DNA from: Protopterus annectens
Lineage: Eukaryota; Chordata; Ceratodontiformes; Protopteridae
NCBI RefSeq assembly: GCF_019279795.1
Contig: NC_056749.1
Span: forward strand, 579,387,506-579,451,505
Reading direction: 5' to 3'
Length of the DNA stretch: 64,000 nt
Shown: positions 11,555-22,800 of the stretch, in pieces
How the letters are laid out: each line of letters opens with the position of its first letter
Numbering within the stretch: position 1 is the first letter of the stretch
Notes under the pieces: generated by a model
Database searches by the model: none
Seen by the model: only the letters and a program-made list of their open reading frames with translations
What the model was told of the DNA's origin: nothing
Program-made: the position numbers and the translations under genes

Positions 11555-14500
11555 CATGTATGAGAGAGAAAAAAGGAGAGGCAGGGGATGAAGAGGGCAT
11601 AAGTCTTTGGAGTTGGAGCTAAAAGTGAACACCCAAGCTCAAACCTAGAATGCAAGGGAAAGTTGCCATGATTTCAGTCATGCCTAAAGGGACACCTGGA
11701 AGAAATGGTGGTACAAAACAGGAGAGAGTATCTAATCTTAGCATATATAAAACAAAGTATGCACAGAACAGAGAAATAACATAGGCAGAACTATCTTCAT
11801 GAGCATAATGCGCAATACCCCAAGGACCAGCTTAAAAAAGGTAGAACAATATACGTGGGACATTTCACATGCTCTGTTTTGAATGGACTCTCTCAGAACT
11901 TAAACACCTTATATTGGGCTGTTAGTGTAATTTTAAGGAATCTTCATCCAACTGGTGTCTTGTACCTTCGAATCTTCCCATTTGGAGCATACCCTCAGTT
12001 TTCTTCGCTCCAAATATTTTTCTCGTTATCCACCTGTGGGATAGAGGTCTTCCTTTTATGTTTCACTTATATTCTGGGGCTTCTGTTAAGACCTTCTCAG
12101 ATCTTTCAACAGAATATACACTGCCGCACACATTCATTACATGTATTACTGTCAATGTTTCTCTCTACTAAAACATACCTTCACTCAAAACAAACTGATT
12201 CAATAGTGGTTACTTCAGCATATCAGATTTTTACATCATTGAAGACTAAAGAGTTTTCTCAAAAAGTAAGTCGGCATGATTTATTATGCTCCAGTTATTT
12301 TTTCCCCATCTCTTGGCCTTCAAAATATACATCACACAAAAAAATGTAACTTCTTAACAGAGAGACATCTTTCATATATTATGCCCATTCCTGGGGCATT
12401 TACTTTTTTCCCAAAATGGAGGTTATTCACCTAGAAATGTCTTCATTGGCTTTTTCTTACTCCAGATATTTTCTCCATATCAGTACAGAGACTCAATTCT
12501 CAATGTTGGGAATGTCAGTCGAGTGATTTAACATCTAAATGGGTACACAGAGTATGAGACTGTACTTTAATTAATAGATTCTAGAGACATTTTTTGGGGC
12601 CAGATAGAAAAAAAAAGTTTTACTTAAAGTTACAGAGAAAAAGGACATGGCAATTTAAGGATTTATGTCAGGTCTACTAAAATCCAATAACATTTATACA
12701 ATTGCTTTGTTAGTCAAGAAAAGCATCACATGACAGTGAAAGTTTGTTGACAAATCATTTGCACGATTTAGCAGGAAGAGCTTCAAAACCAGCTTGTTTT
12801 TATATGTTAAATGTAGAGGTTTGAATGGGTAGTATGGGTGTTCCAACACATATCTCTTTGTTTCCAACCCATAAAATAATATTTGGTTGCTTTTCTCACA
12901 TTAGTCATATAGTCAGATAATTCACATGTAGAGCATTGTCTTACCGTAGGTGAGATTCTTTCCTTCAATGGTTCACTTTCAATTTTTTTATTCACTAATT
13001 TGTTCTCTAGTAACCATTTTGTAACTCCATTTAATACAATCTAAGATATTTGTAATTTCTTACTATTATGTGGTAATATTTTTTTTCTAATATTTTATAA
13101 CATCTGATAGTTAATGCATTGCATTGTAGCATGGTAACAATATTTAATTATATACAGGAACTGAATATTGAATTTGGATGTAGCTACTGTTTGTTATAGA
13201 CACAAGATAGTTGTGCATTGAATTAGGTCATAACAGATTTGCATGGACTTTGTGCTAATGTTGTAAATATGAATTTTATCTGTTAATTATGTTAAGCTTG
13301 GTAAAGTCATGCAAAATATAGAAAACGTATAAAGGAAGGAAAATCAACTTAGTGGGAAACTAAACCAAATGTTACCACTCCACTAGAGCTAATAAGTATA
13401 GACAGACCAATTGTCATATGATTTAACCTAAAAATCATGAATGGTCACAAATCTAAGAATGACACCACGCCAGAAGATATGAAAAATATGAATATCCAAC
13501 CAGAAAGACAGAACTGAACCTTCAAAAGTCCAAAAGGTAGACAAAGCATTAGCTATTACATCATCTGAGTGAAAATATAAAACTATGCAGGAGCTACACT
13601 GTAAGCCCTAAGGGCCACAAGACTGCAAGGCAGTAATGAAAAGGAGACTGCCAGGTGTGGGAACCTGCAATGGTAGTTATATGAACCAGATGCCAGTAAT
13701 TAAAAATTAGCTGTGTTCTGAAATAAAACCAAAAATAAAAGAAAGTCAAGTAGTTTTATACGTCTCTGTGTGTGTGTCTATGTGCGCATGGGAGGAATTT
13801 ACATATTAATCTTAGGAAAGAAATGTCATATTAAAATAATCTGCTACTAGCACTCACAGGTAATTGATGGAGTCCATAATAAAATCAGAAAGACAAGGCT
13901 GCCTTAGAACATCATGTAAAGTAACTCCCAGTACAGTAAGTATGAACAACAATATGTGAAGGTGCTTTCTGTGAGAAAAATGCAAAGGAGGGAGAAAACT
14001 CATTTGGGTATGAGTTCACCCTAAAGCCATGGGTCCTCCACATTTTGAGGGGGCAATCCTAAAAATAAAGTCTTACTCAGAGTATTTAAACATGAAATCC
14101 TTTTATGATGGCTTCAAAAGACTGTGTGTGACATCACGGGGGAAGATGGAAGGTGGCTTATGACCTTTGACTGTCCAATGATTCAAGGTATTTAGTATTG
14201 AAGGAGGATAAAACATAAGCTGTATTTAGAGAGACAGGCAATTTATAACTCCCCCAGTGGTGTTTTTTTTGGTTTATAATGCAATTCTTCCACTTGTGAA
14301 CTGAGGTTAGAAGGAGCCCCTTTCCTCATTCTCTCAACAGGAGGAATTAGACCTTTGAGAACTATTGGGGTTAATATAGGGGATATGCTGATAGTCCTTC
14401 TGTGACCTGATCTACCTCCTTCTAGAATTATAGACAGTAAACATTTTCCCTTGTTATCCTCCTGTGTGGTGTAGATGTTTTGGTTCATTTGGTGGTGTCA

Positions 14501-17153
14501 AAACCAGGACGAACTTTCCAGGTAGTGAACCTTTACCAGTGATTATATCTTAGCTTCTTATTATGCTATGCACAGGGATCAGGTATAGGCCCCTCCTTTA
14601 TACTATCCTTTGGTATTTCAGAATGGGTGTAGTTCAGTTTGAGTTTCTTGGATCTAGAGCTTGTACAAGGTATGCATTGCTGTGCTTGTGTGGTATTTTG
14701 GCCATGATGGTCCCTGTCTCTTATCAAATAACAAGGCTTCTCCTCGCCCAGCAAGGTGATGTTTCTGTTTGCAAGGAGATCTCTAGGAGTCTTAATTTCT
14801 ACTGCCTCATTGGAAGACATTTATTGGTTGTCCTGGACGCCCTTCTTACACTGGTCTTGTAGACGCCAGGCCACTACAGTTTCTTCATTTAGTAGCTGCC
14901 CAGATTGAAGAATGATAATAGCCATCTGACTAAAACAATCATGAATGCCATCTTTGAACCAGTGTATTTCCACAGTGTGAAAAATATTTTGTCTTCTGAG
15001 CTTTACACTATTACCTGGGTTATTCTCTGTGTCTGTTTCAATGCTTCCATGTCCCTTTTTATTCAGTTGCATAGGCATTATCCCTCATCTTCAAATGAGT
15101 CTCCTACAGATTCTGTTTGCCTTCCAACCAGGATAGATTTGCTATCACAGGCTTCTTAGAAGAGGCCTAACCCTCTTCATGCTTTCTAGCTTGTGCCCTC
15201 TGACACCTCTTCGTCAGCAAGCCTTATTTCTGAGGGATTTGCATTTTATTTTGGGAAGATAACTCTCTCTAACTGTAGCTGATGATCCTTATCTCTGAAA
15301 CATCTCAGAGAGTATGCCACATTTGGACAGTGGATATCCTGTTTGGAAACATGTCACTGCCTCATCCATCTCCCTTGTTTCTTAGGTTGTCTGTAGGAAT
15401 GGAGTGTCTAGGAGTTTTACGCCCTTTTTGGTTCCACTTGCCATCACATTAGTTGACTGCTGTCCATTGTTTCAGTGGTACATGGCTTGCTAGGACTCCC
15501 TAATGTACACTCTGAGTATTCTCAGGTGGTTTCAGTTTTTCTGGTCACAACCAGGGCATTTAGGATGGCTACCTGATGATACATCAGATGGTGATCATAC
15601 CCAGGGCAGAAAATCTCCTACCTCTGCTGGGCACTTTATCTCACTGGGTGTATATCCTTAGTCCTTGGAGAATGTGGACAGGTATACCATATGTGCCATG
15701 TTTTGGATGAGTGCCAGAATAGCCTCTAATTCTCCATGACCTTACACTAGCTAAAATAATAATCAGAGAATGAATGGCATATACTAATATAGAGCAGAAT
15801 AGTAGTAGCTGTGTTTGAAAGCCTGCTTCAAACAATCATGCTGTACAAAACAGGAAGATAAATCAGTTACTTTTCTTGACTACCATAAGTCTTGATGCTG
15901 TTGCTCAGCAGCTGGGTGACCTTCTTGCAGAAACACACTATTGTAGTAGATACATGGCACGTGAATATGATTACTTTAGGTGTGTAATATTTTATTTTAC
16001 ATCATCACAGTATACATGACTGCCAAATTTACTTTTCAGCTGTAGTTCTAGAAATAAAAGGTCACATGCTATGCTGGATTCTTTGGATCTGAGTGCAAGC
16101 ACTTGGTTTACGAGCAGTGCCCAGATTTTAATCTTAGCACCATCACCTTTCATGCAGCCGTTGCTAATTTCCACTGAGTTGCCCCTGCATTCATTTTACA
16201 ATCCACCACAAAATCACAAAATAAGCATTTAGATGCCACTTCTTTGAAAAGACCAGTGCTCATTTATAGATCATTATTCCATTGGCATTATGTAGTCACA
16301 GTGTTCTTAAATCTAATAACACATTAATGTCTGATGCATATTTTACATATATTACCATAAGAACAAACAGAGAGTTTGGCTGCAAGATGAAAGCTCTACT
16401 ATCAGATTTCAGGAACTGAGCTTTACCCTTATACAAATGAATCAACAGAAGAAAACTTGGAAAAAACAGAACATAACAGAACCAAAAATCAAAAGCCATT
16501 GCAGGGCTACAGCATATAAATTACTGGAGCAGGTTAACAACCCTAAATTGTAGTCATTAACGTGCTGCAGGGATATAATACAGTTTATTTGAATATATGT
16601 AGATATGACAAATAATTTCTTTTTTAATTTTCAGGGTACTGAATTGGGAAAAATGAGGCACTGTGTTAAGAACAGTTCCCTGATACTTAAAAGTGCTGCC
16701 ACAAGAGTAAACAAGAATATGAAATAGTACCAGACAAGAATATTTACTCTTTGGAATACCATACTGGAATAATTAAATATAGCACATGCCGCACAAATAA
16801 TTAAACACAGTCAGTTTGGTTTAAGGAAACATAAGGTCTTGTAAACGAACATTTCAGAAATAATGGACATATTACATTCTGGACTCTTCAAAGTCTAGGG
16901 AATTTGTTGAAATCCAAGAATGTTTTATTACAGGGTAGGGACAATAAAACTCAGCCTATATTGATGGTTTCTGAGTCACCATCTGCAGTAATCCAGGGTT
17001 TAGTTGATTTTCAATATGAAAATTCAGCTAGACTTCTCATTGTGTTGGTTGAGAGTTTGGCATTCTCAGGAATGTTACAAAGTTTCAGTAATGCCAATGA
17101 CATCTCTTAGTTTCCTATTAAAGAAGGCTGGCATCATCTGACTCACTTGGCAT
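11555..17153. other. Long stretch without recognisable genes
   Basis: The largest open frame is 164 codons at 11,855-12,349 (+). Its translation is low-complexity-like and resembles no family I know. Three consecutive minus-strand frames at 15,078-14,243 are open for about 85 codons each and are separated by single stops. They may be remains of a decayed coding sequence, but I find no diagnostic motif. The remainder is AT-rich non-coding DNA with no clear repeat boundaries. Confidence 0.4.
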
Positions 17154-17475
17154 CATACCTCTCAACTGTCCAGATTTTTGCAGACTGTCCAGATTTCTTC
17201 CTCATATCTTTGGCCTGTTCCTCATAAGATTTGTGATTTTCTGGATTTTTGTAGCAAATCAGTGAGAAATTAATTCACTAAATTATGACAGGCATTTGAG
17301 TTTCAGACTTCAAATCCTTCAGAAAATGCATGGTAACACACAGCCTTTTATTCTAGCAAATTTCTAAGTTTATAACAGCAATATTTAAAATGTGTCCCTA
17401 TTTTTACAGGGGTTTTGTCCCCACATTATTTTTGGCTTTGCCCAGATTTTTTGTACTAAGAGGTTGAGAGGTGTG
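17154..17475 (+). mobile_element. Non-autonomous DNA transposon, CATACCTCTC family, copy 2
   Basis: Ends CATACCTCTCAACTG and GAGGTTGAGAGGTGTG, with full-length similarity to the copy at 11,234. Flanks read ACTTGGCA(T) on the left and GCTTGGCA(C) on the right, a 7-8 bp target duplication that suggests hAT-type integration. Confidence 0.82.
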
Positions 17476-17738
17476 CTTGGCACTGCCAGGCACAGCTTAT
17501 ATACTGACATAAAACACACCCTTAATTCTGCCAACATACCAGTATCCATTAGCATCACTATACTTGAGAAAAATGTTATCCAGGTTATTGTCCAGGTTTT
17601 GATATCTATGATGCTACATTTGAAGTCAATCCTCTGTCTAGTTTTGCAAAATTAGTGGTAGCCACACCATCAACTGCAAAATCCTATTGACATTCATCTA
17701 TGCCAAAGATGTTACCACAACAAGCACTGCCTGGCTGT

Positions 17739-18234
17739 AAAAAACAAAAAAGACACAAATTCCCAAAGCAGAGAACTCACTTTATTAGTACAGATTAAGC
17801 GCTTTTGTCCAAATATTCAGGACTTCTTCAGAATACCATAAATAATGAATTCAATTAATTTACATGAGTGCCCATGCCACCATTTAACCCCATATGATCA
17901 ATTAAATTGTTAACCTCTCTAAAACCATGACATTAAAACCTTTGTTCCTTAAGAAACAAGACCAAGACCAAAAACATTTTTTGCTCCAGCCAATAACTGA
18001 GTATACCACCAATGATTGTACATTAACCCCATTAAATATTTGTAATATATATTTTTTACAACATGAACATAGCTTTAAGCTTCAAAACACTACTGACTAA
18101 AACTATGTCATTAAGCCCAGAAAACTGGCTCATGTAAAAATTAATATTTGAATGAAAGCGCTTAATCTGTACTAATAAAATGAGTTCTCCACTTCAGGAA
18201 TTTGTGTCTTTTTTTGTTTTTTTTACAGTTGAAA
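17739..18234. mobile_element. Inverted-dimer mini-PLE (two pLTR ends facing outward)
   Basis: Flanked by a perfect 14-bp target duplication CACTGCCTGGCTGT (17,725-17,738 and 18,235-18,248). The first about 70 bp and the last about 80 bp are inverted copies of one PLE terminus. Both contain AAGACACAAATTCC, a GAGAACTCA/TTTTATTAGTAC block and the AGCGCTT box. The centre is non-coding. The left half keeps a complete hammerhead-like motif and the right half keeps only its 3' half (GAAAGCGCTTAATC at 18,154). It has no RT and must have been mobilised in trans. Confidence 0.85.
17793..17835 (-). ncRNA. Hammerhead-like motif in mini-PLE
   Basis: On the minus strand, CTGAAGA plus A (from 17,831 downward) is followed by a GUCC/GGAC stem. 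AAAA stands where GAAA is expected, so G12 is mutated, and the palindrome AGCGCT follows. Stem I pairs AUU with AAU. The core mutation should abolish cleavage in this copy. Confidence 0.65.
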
Positions 18235-18397
18235 CACTGCCTGGCTGTTAAATTAATGAGCTACATGATGAATGTATATCAATGAACAATGGCACATGTT
18301 TAAACTGAGCAGCAACTGGAATAGATTAAGATCACATCTCCACTAGCACCCAGCCCAGCAATTATGGACAAAATACTTTGACTTAAAGAACTCTAAT

Positions 18398-18767
18398 TTC
18401 ATAGGTTCATAGGTGTGTACTAGGCTAATGGCCCTGGAGCCTTTACAAGCCTAGCCCAGAGGATTACCCTGGTATTCTGCCACCTGACCTTAGTTCCCAG
18501 TGCCTCTATCGAGTAGAGTCACTGGAGTGATCCCCAAGGTGAATTTTCTATTTCCCATCCACTCATCAAGATTTCTCTTGAAGAGAGCCAGTGAGGTGCT
18601 CTGTTTGACATGTATGGGAAGTCTATTCCATAGCATGGGCAGTCTCTGGGTCCCTCCAGCACGTCCTGTTGATTGTGGTAATGAGGGTGAGGTCTCTGGA
18701 GCATGTGGTATGCAGGGATTGGGATTTCTTTAGATGTAGCACCTCTAATAGAGTTGGGTCAGACATG
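18398..18767 (-). pseudogene. CR1-B LINE, 3' end
   Basis: Starts with the reversed CR1 3' terminus (TTCATAGGTGTGTACTAGGC). It then encodes, on the minus strand, the last about 90 residues of the RT ORF, including LLEVLHLKKSQSLHTTCSRD and NRTCWRDPETAHAM. It continues beyond the PLE fragment at 18,768-19,224, with the target GGGTCAGACATG repeated on the other side. This is the 3' end of a nearly full-length CR1 reaching about 25.2 kb. Confidence 0.8.
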
Positions 18768-19224
18768 CAAAAACAACCACAGAGGTTCCAAACATGGCAA
18801 ATGCGATCTTTGCTTTGTTTTGTTGATTCTTTTATTCTAAAAAGTACAAACAGGTAAGCACTTTCACGGATAACAAACTCCGCTTCATCAGACCATGTTA
18901 AACACAATGTAACAGATGACTATTTAAATGTTACAGCAGCCAATCAAGTACAAGTCTAGAAGGAAGGGAAAGGTCAGTACATTTAAATTACATACTGTAG
19001 TGCCAAATAGACTTGCTTTGTGCTGGCGATTGAAAGCAGCTCACATCCACAATGTTAAACACTATCAAATTATTGCAGCCTTAAAACCACAACACATATA
19101 CATGCATAAAAACAGATTATTATACAAATAAACAGCAGCATTTATTAATTTATTATTAAAGCAGCAACTAATAATAAAATGTCTAAAAAATCCTGCTGAT
19201 TTCTTGCTATATCAGCATAGACAT
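18768..19224 (-). mobile_element. PLE 3' fragment inserted in CR1-B
   Basis: Bounded by GGGTCAGACATG (18,756-18,767) and GGGTCAGATATG (19,225-19,236), a 12-bp target duplication with one mismatch that rejoins the CR1 reading. It contains a canonical hammerhead-like core at 18,853-18,894 and a CCAAT-containing stretch (CAGCCAATCAAG near 18,937), and no coding sequence. Confidence 0.78.
18853..18894 (-). ncRNA. Hammerhead ribozyme-like motif (canonical CTGATGA core)
   Basis: Minus strand: GGU, then CUGAUGA (18,891-18,885), one extra A, stem II GCGGA/UCCGU, GAAA (18,865-18,862), GUGCUU, then ACC. GGU pairs with ACC to give stem I. Stem III would be the self-complementary AGUGCU, so cleavage would probably need a dimer. 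Predicted cut is after GUGCUU. Confidence 0.8.
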
Positions 19225-19464
19225 GGGTCAGATATGGCTTTTGTAAGTCAAGCAGAGATCGCTTCTAAGTAGGCGATATGAGATGGAGAATAGTTGGAGT
19301 TTTTTAGAGTCTGTCCATATAGGACAACTGTTTAAGGCCTAGGATCCTCTTTGTGAGGTACTTGTGCGGCCTCTCCAATTGTTGGAGGTGCCTAGTGAGG
19401 TACATGCCAAATGGGGCATTGTACTCGATGATTGTTCTAATAAGGGAAGAGCAGAGTGAGACAA
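19225..19464 (-). pseudogene. CR1-B LINE, RT C-terminal segment
   Basis: Minus-strand reading gives IEYNAPFGMYLTRHLQQLERP and KYLTKRILG, the conserved CR1 region just after the RT palm. It ends at GAGACAAT next to the 3' terminus of CR1-A. The reading resumes at 21,878 (ACAATGACCTC), so CR1-A is inserted here with an ACAAT duplication. Confidence 0.8.
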
Positions 19465-21068
19465 TAGGTTCATAGGTGGGTACTAGGCTATTTGCCCGAA
19501 GGCATTTATAAGCCTAGCCAGAATGTGTTGGCTTTCGCCACCCCCTTAGATTAGTTCCCTGTGCCTCTGTCCAGCAGAGCCACTGAAGTGATCCCCAAGG
19601 TAAACTTTCTGTTTCCCATCCACTCGTCAAGGTTTCTTTTGAAGAGTGTTAGCGAGGAGTTCTGCCTAATGTAGATTGGGATCTTGTTCCAAAGCATGGG
19701 AAGTCTCTGGGACAGTAATCTATCCCTCCAGCATGTCCTATTTATTCTTGTGGTGAGGTTTAGATCCCTAGAGCATGTGGCTCGAGGGGATAAGGTTTTC
19801 TTTAGGTGGAGCATGTCCATCAATTCTGGGTTGGACATGGCCTTGTATGTCAGGCAGAGATCACCTCTGAGTAGGCAGTATGCAAGAGTACAACTGTAGT
19901 TTCTTCAGTTGAGCTGTATAGGGCATCTGTTTGAGGCCATTGATCCTCTTGGTGAGGTACTTCTGTGGTCTTTCCAGCTGTTGCAGGTGTCTTGTAAGGT
20001 ACATCCCAAATAGGGCATTGTACTCTAAGATGGGTCTGTTGAGTGATGAGTAGAGGGGCACAATGACCTCTTTTGATCTGGATGCAAACCCTTTTGTGAT
20101 TAGGTGGGCCATGTAGAAGAATTTTCTAACCACTTTGGAAATGTGATTGTCAAAGGTGAGATTACTATCTACTTGGGTCCCCAGATCCCTTATTACGTCT
20201 TCCGTATTTAGGGGACTACCACCTATGTGGTTGTTTGTGGGTACTTTGTTTTTTCCAAAGGGGATGACTATGCACTTTTTGGCATTTAGCTTGAGGCCAT
20301 GATTTTGACACCAGGTATCCGTCTCAGTGAGACCCTTTTGGAGGATGTCTGTGTCAGCTGGTGAGTCAGTTATAGCCCCTAGTTTGCAGTCGTCTGCGAA
20401 CTTGGTCAGCCATAGTCCTCCTGTGCTTGCCTGTACCTCTGACATGTATACACCAAACAGGAGGGGTCCTAGGACTGAGCCTTGGGGAATGCCACTTGTA
20501 ACTGGTTTAGAGTCGGACCTAGCTCCCACAACTCTCACCATGTGGGTTCTGTTCATGATCCAGTTGGTAACCCATCTTGTGACATAGGGGTTTATGTTCA
20601 GGCTGGTGAGCTTGTCTATAATACCAGAATGGGGAATGATGTCGAAGGCCTTAGCAAGGTCTAGGTGGGCTGTATGTACCACCTTTCCCTCGTCTATAGC
20701 CTTGGTAACTGTCTCAAAGAAGTCCACCAGGTTTAGGAGGCATAATCTGCCCTTAACAAAACCATACTGGGTAAGGTCCAGTGTTTGGAGGTTCCCAATG
20801 TCTCTGTTAATGAGTTCCATGATGATGCGCTCCATAGCCTTGTTTCCTCCTTCTATTGTATAGCTTGTTTATGGCAGGAATCCACCAGACTGGTTCCCTT
20901 TTCTTGGAGGAGTGAGTCTTGGTTTTGCTTGGGATGGCACGATCCATGCATTCTTGTAGCTGCCAGTAGAATGCATTAGTAAAGGATTTTGCAGCTTGGA
21001 CAGTGTTATCCTTCAGCATGGGGGCTTTGAAACTTTCCACCTCGGTCTTAAGTAAAGTGAAGTTTGCT
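19465..21068 (-). mobile_element. CR1-A LINE, inserted in CR1-B
   Basis: Younger CR1 copy. Its 3' terminus TTCATAGGTGGGTACTAGGC begins at about 19,467. The minus-strand body contains the RT C-terminal tail (19,838-19,551), the RT core (20,835-19,861) and part of the endonuclease-RT linker (21,040-20,870, CINKLYNRRRK-like). An L2 insertion at 21,069 separates it from its last 5' piece at 21,765-21,877. An internal deletion near 20,865 joins the linker NRRRK directly to the segment before MERIIM, removing about 500 bp relative to CR1-B. Confidence 0.88.
19861..20835 (-). pseudogene. CR1-A reverse transcriptase core (324-codon ORF)
   Basis: The longest uninterrupted RT in the CR1 copies here. 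Visible motifs in order: GFVKGRLCLLNLVDFF, the motif-A region HLDLAKAFDIIPH, motif B VTSGIPQGSVLGPLLF, catalytic motif C FADD in TKFADDCKLGAI, then GLKLNAKKC and VIRDLGTQVDSN. All catalytic aspartates are present. It copies LINE RNA by target-primed reverse transcription at a nicked nuclear DNA site. The ORF is 5'-truncated by an internal deletion and frameshifted after 19,861, so the element is not autonomous. Closest relative in the window is CR1-B at 21,878-22,790. Confidence 0.9.
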
Positions 21069-21764
21069 TTTATTTATTTATTTATTTATTTCAGTTTGTT
21101 AACCGGGAAAGTCCATTGGGCCAAGGTAGCCCGTTTTCAATGGAGGCCCGAGGAGAAAAGCTCCAGACAGAAAGACAATATACAATGTATTAGTACAGCA
21201 TATGAGAACAACAGTTTAACATTCAATATACAGCAAGGCAAGATTTTACATATCTTGAAATATATGAGCTGAGTCAATCACTTATAAGATATTAGCAAAA
21301 ACAATAAATTTATGTTCATTTAATACACTACATGTATTTAGGCAAAGGAATTTTAGAGAGATGAATTGAAGCAGTGGCAGAGATTAGAGTAGAATAGAAT
21401 AGGGATAGGTATCAGGAATCAGGTAGGATGGGTACAGGAGCACTCCCAGATGGAGTAGAGGTGAGAGTGGAGTAGGGTTTTAAAGGATGGTAGGTTAGGG
21501 TAGTTCTAATGTAAGGGGGAAGAGAGTTCCATAATCTGGCAAGGGAGAATGATAGTAGAAGTTGCCCTGGTGCGTGTAAAGGCTTGTAAAGTTCTAAGAG
21601 GTTCTGATTTGTGGAACTAAGTGTTCTATGTGACTGGTGAAGTTTTAGGGAAGAGGAGAGTGATGGACAGTTAGAAGGTTTGAAAATTAGCTTGTGTGCT
21701 GTAGTTAGTTGAATGAAATTTAGGTAGCTTGGGAGTTCCAACCAATTTAGAGCATGTAGGGAGT
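21069..21764 (-). mobile_element. L2-like LINE 3' fragment inserted in CR1-A
   Basis: Left end is an ATTT-rich tail followed by GTTAACCGGGAAAGTCC and GAGGAGAAAAGCTCCAG, the reverse of the L2/V-SINE tail. Minus-strand ORF 21,741-21,412 ends with SLARLWNSLPPYIRTTL, the RT-ORF C-terminus also present at 28,400 and 53,600. It is 5'-truncated; the CR1-A reading resumes at about 21,765. Confidence 0.85.
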
Positions 21765-21877
21765 TTTGAAAAGTTTTTCATGGTGGCTTTCTTATCCAGA
21801 GGTGGGGGCGGAATATGGATATCCAAAGTGATTTGTTTATGGTCAGATCAAACCAGCAAGAGATTGACCTCTGGTGT
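21765..21877 (-). pseudogene. CR1-A LINE, most 5' piece
   Basis: Corresponds to CR1-B sequence at about 23,465-23,580 (GAAAAGTTTTTCA, GGATATCCAAAGTGATTTG, TGGTCAGATCAAACCAG). It abuts CR1-B at ACAATGACC, which marks the 5' truncation point of CR1-A. Confidence 0.75.
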
Positions 21878-22800
21878 GGAACACAATGACCTCTTTCTTC
21901 CTGGATGCAAAACCCTTAGTAATGAGATGTGCCATATAGAAGGACTTTCTGACCACAGTGGCAATGTGGTGGTCAAAATAGAGGTTGCTGTCAACCTGTG
22001 TTCCCAGATCTCTTATAACACCTTCTGTGTTCAGTGGACTGCCATCAATGTGGTAATTCATGGGAACTAGGTTTTTCCCAAAGGGGATGACGACGCATTT
22101 TTTGGCATATCGCTTAAGGCCATGGTTCTGACACCAGTTGTTGGTCTCAGTGATGCCTTTATGTAGGATGTCAACATCACTTGGGGAGTTAATAATAGCT
22201 CCCAACTTGCAATTGTCTGCGAACGTTGTCAGCCAGAGTCGCTTCGTGTTGGCCTTGACATCAGAGAAGTAGATACCAAACAGGAGAGGATCCAGGACCG
22301 AACCCTGAGGGACTCCACTTGTGACTGGTCGGCAGTCTGACTTGGAGTCAGCTACTTTCACACCATGGATTCTATCTGTGAGCCAGTTTGCAACCCACCT
22401 AGTGATATAGGGGTTGATGCCTAGCTTAGTGAGTTTTTCTATGATTCCTGAGTGGGGAATGGTATCAAAGGCCTTGGCCAGATCAAGGTAGGCTGTATGA
22501 ACCACCTTGCCTTCATCCACAGCTCTGGTGACTGACTCAAAGAAGTCGACCAAGTTGAGCAGGCATGATCTTCCCTTAACAAAACCAACTGTGTGGGATC
22601 CAGAGTTTGGAGATTCCCTATATCCTTGTTTATTAGGTCCATGATGATGTGTTCCATAGCTTTGCATATCAGACTCATCAGGCTAATGGGTTTGTAGTCA
22701 CTCCTCCTTTGTGGAGAGGGATGACTGTGGCAGTGTGCCATTAGGTAGGGACAAAGCCTGAGGTGAGGCTGTGATTGAACAGGGCACACAGGTGAGGTGC
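21878..22800 (-). pseudogene. CR1-B reverse transcriptase
   Basis: Two overlapping minus-strand frames (22,789-22,439 and 22,667-21,878) together give the N-terminal RT motifs with SLICKAMEHIIMDLINKDIGN, then GFVKGRSCLLNLVDFF, LDLAKAFDTIPHSGI, VTSGVPQGSVLDPLLFG and FADNCKLGAI. The second catalytic aspartate of FADD is N, and a frameshift lies near 22,600. RT activity is therefore lost. Confidence 0.88.

Noticed and set aside
11855-12349. 164-codon plus-strand ORF as a possible host gene
   Set aside because: Hydrophobic, low-complexity-like translation with no recognised motif, no splice or promoter context and similar AT content to its surroundings; most likely chance.
17725-18248. Interpreting the inverted-end element at 17.7-18.2 kb as a DNA transposon
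   Set aside because: The ends are the same hammerhead-bearing PLE termini found elsewhere, and the target duplication is 14 bp, which fits PLEs better than cut-and-paste families.
20327-20863. Plus-strand ORFs opposite the CR1-A RT
   Set aside because: Shadow frames of the minus-strand RT.
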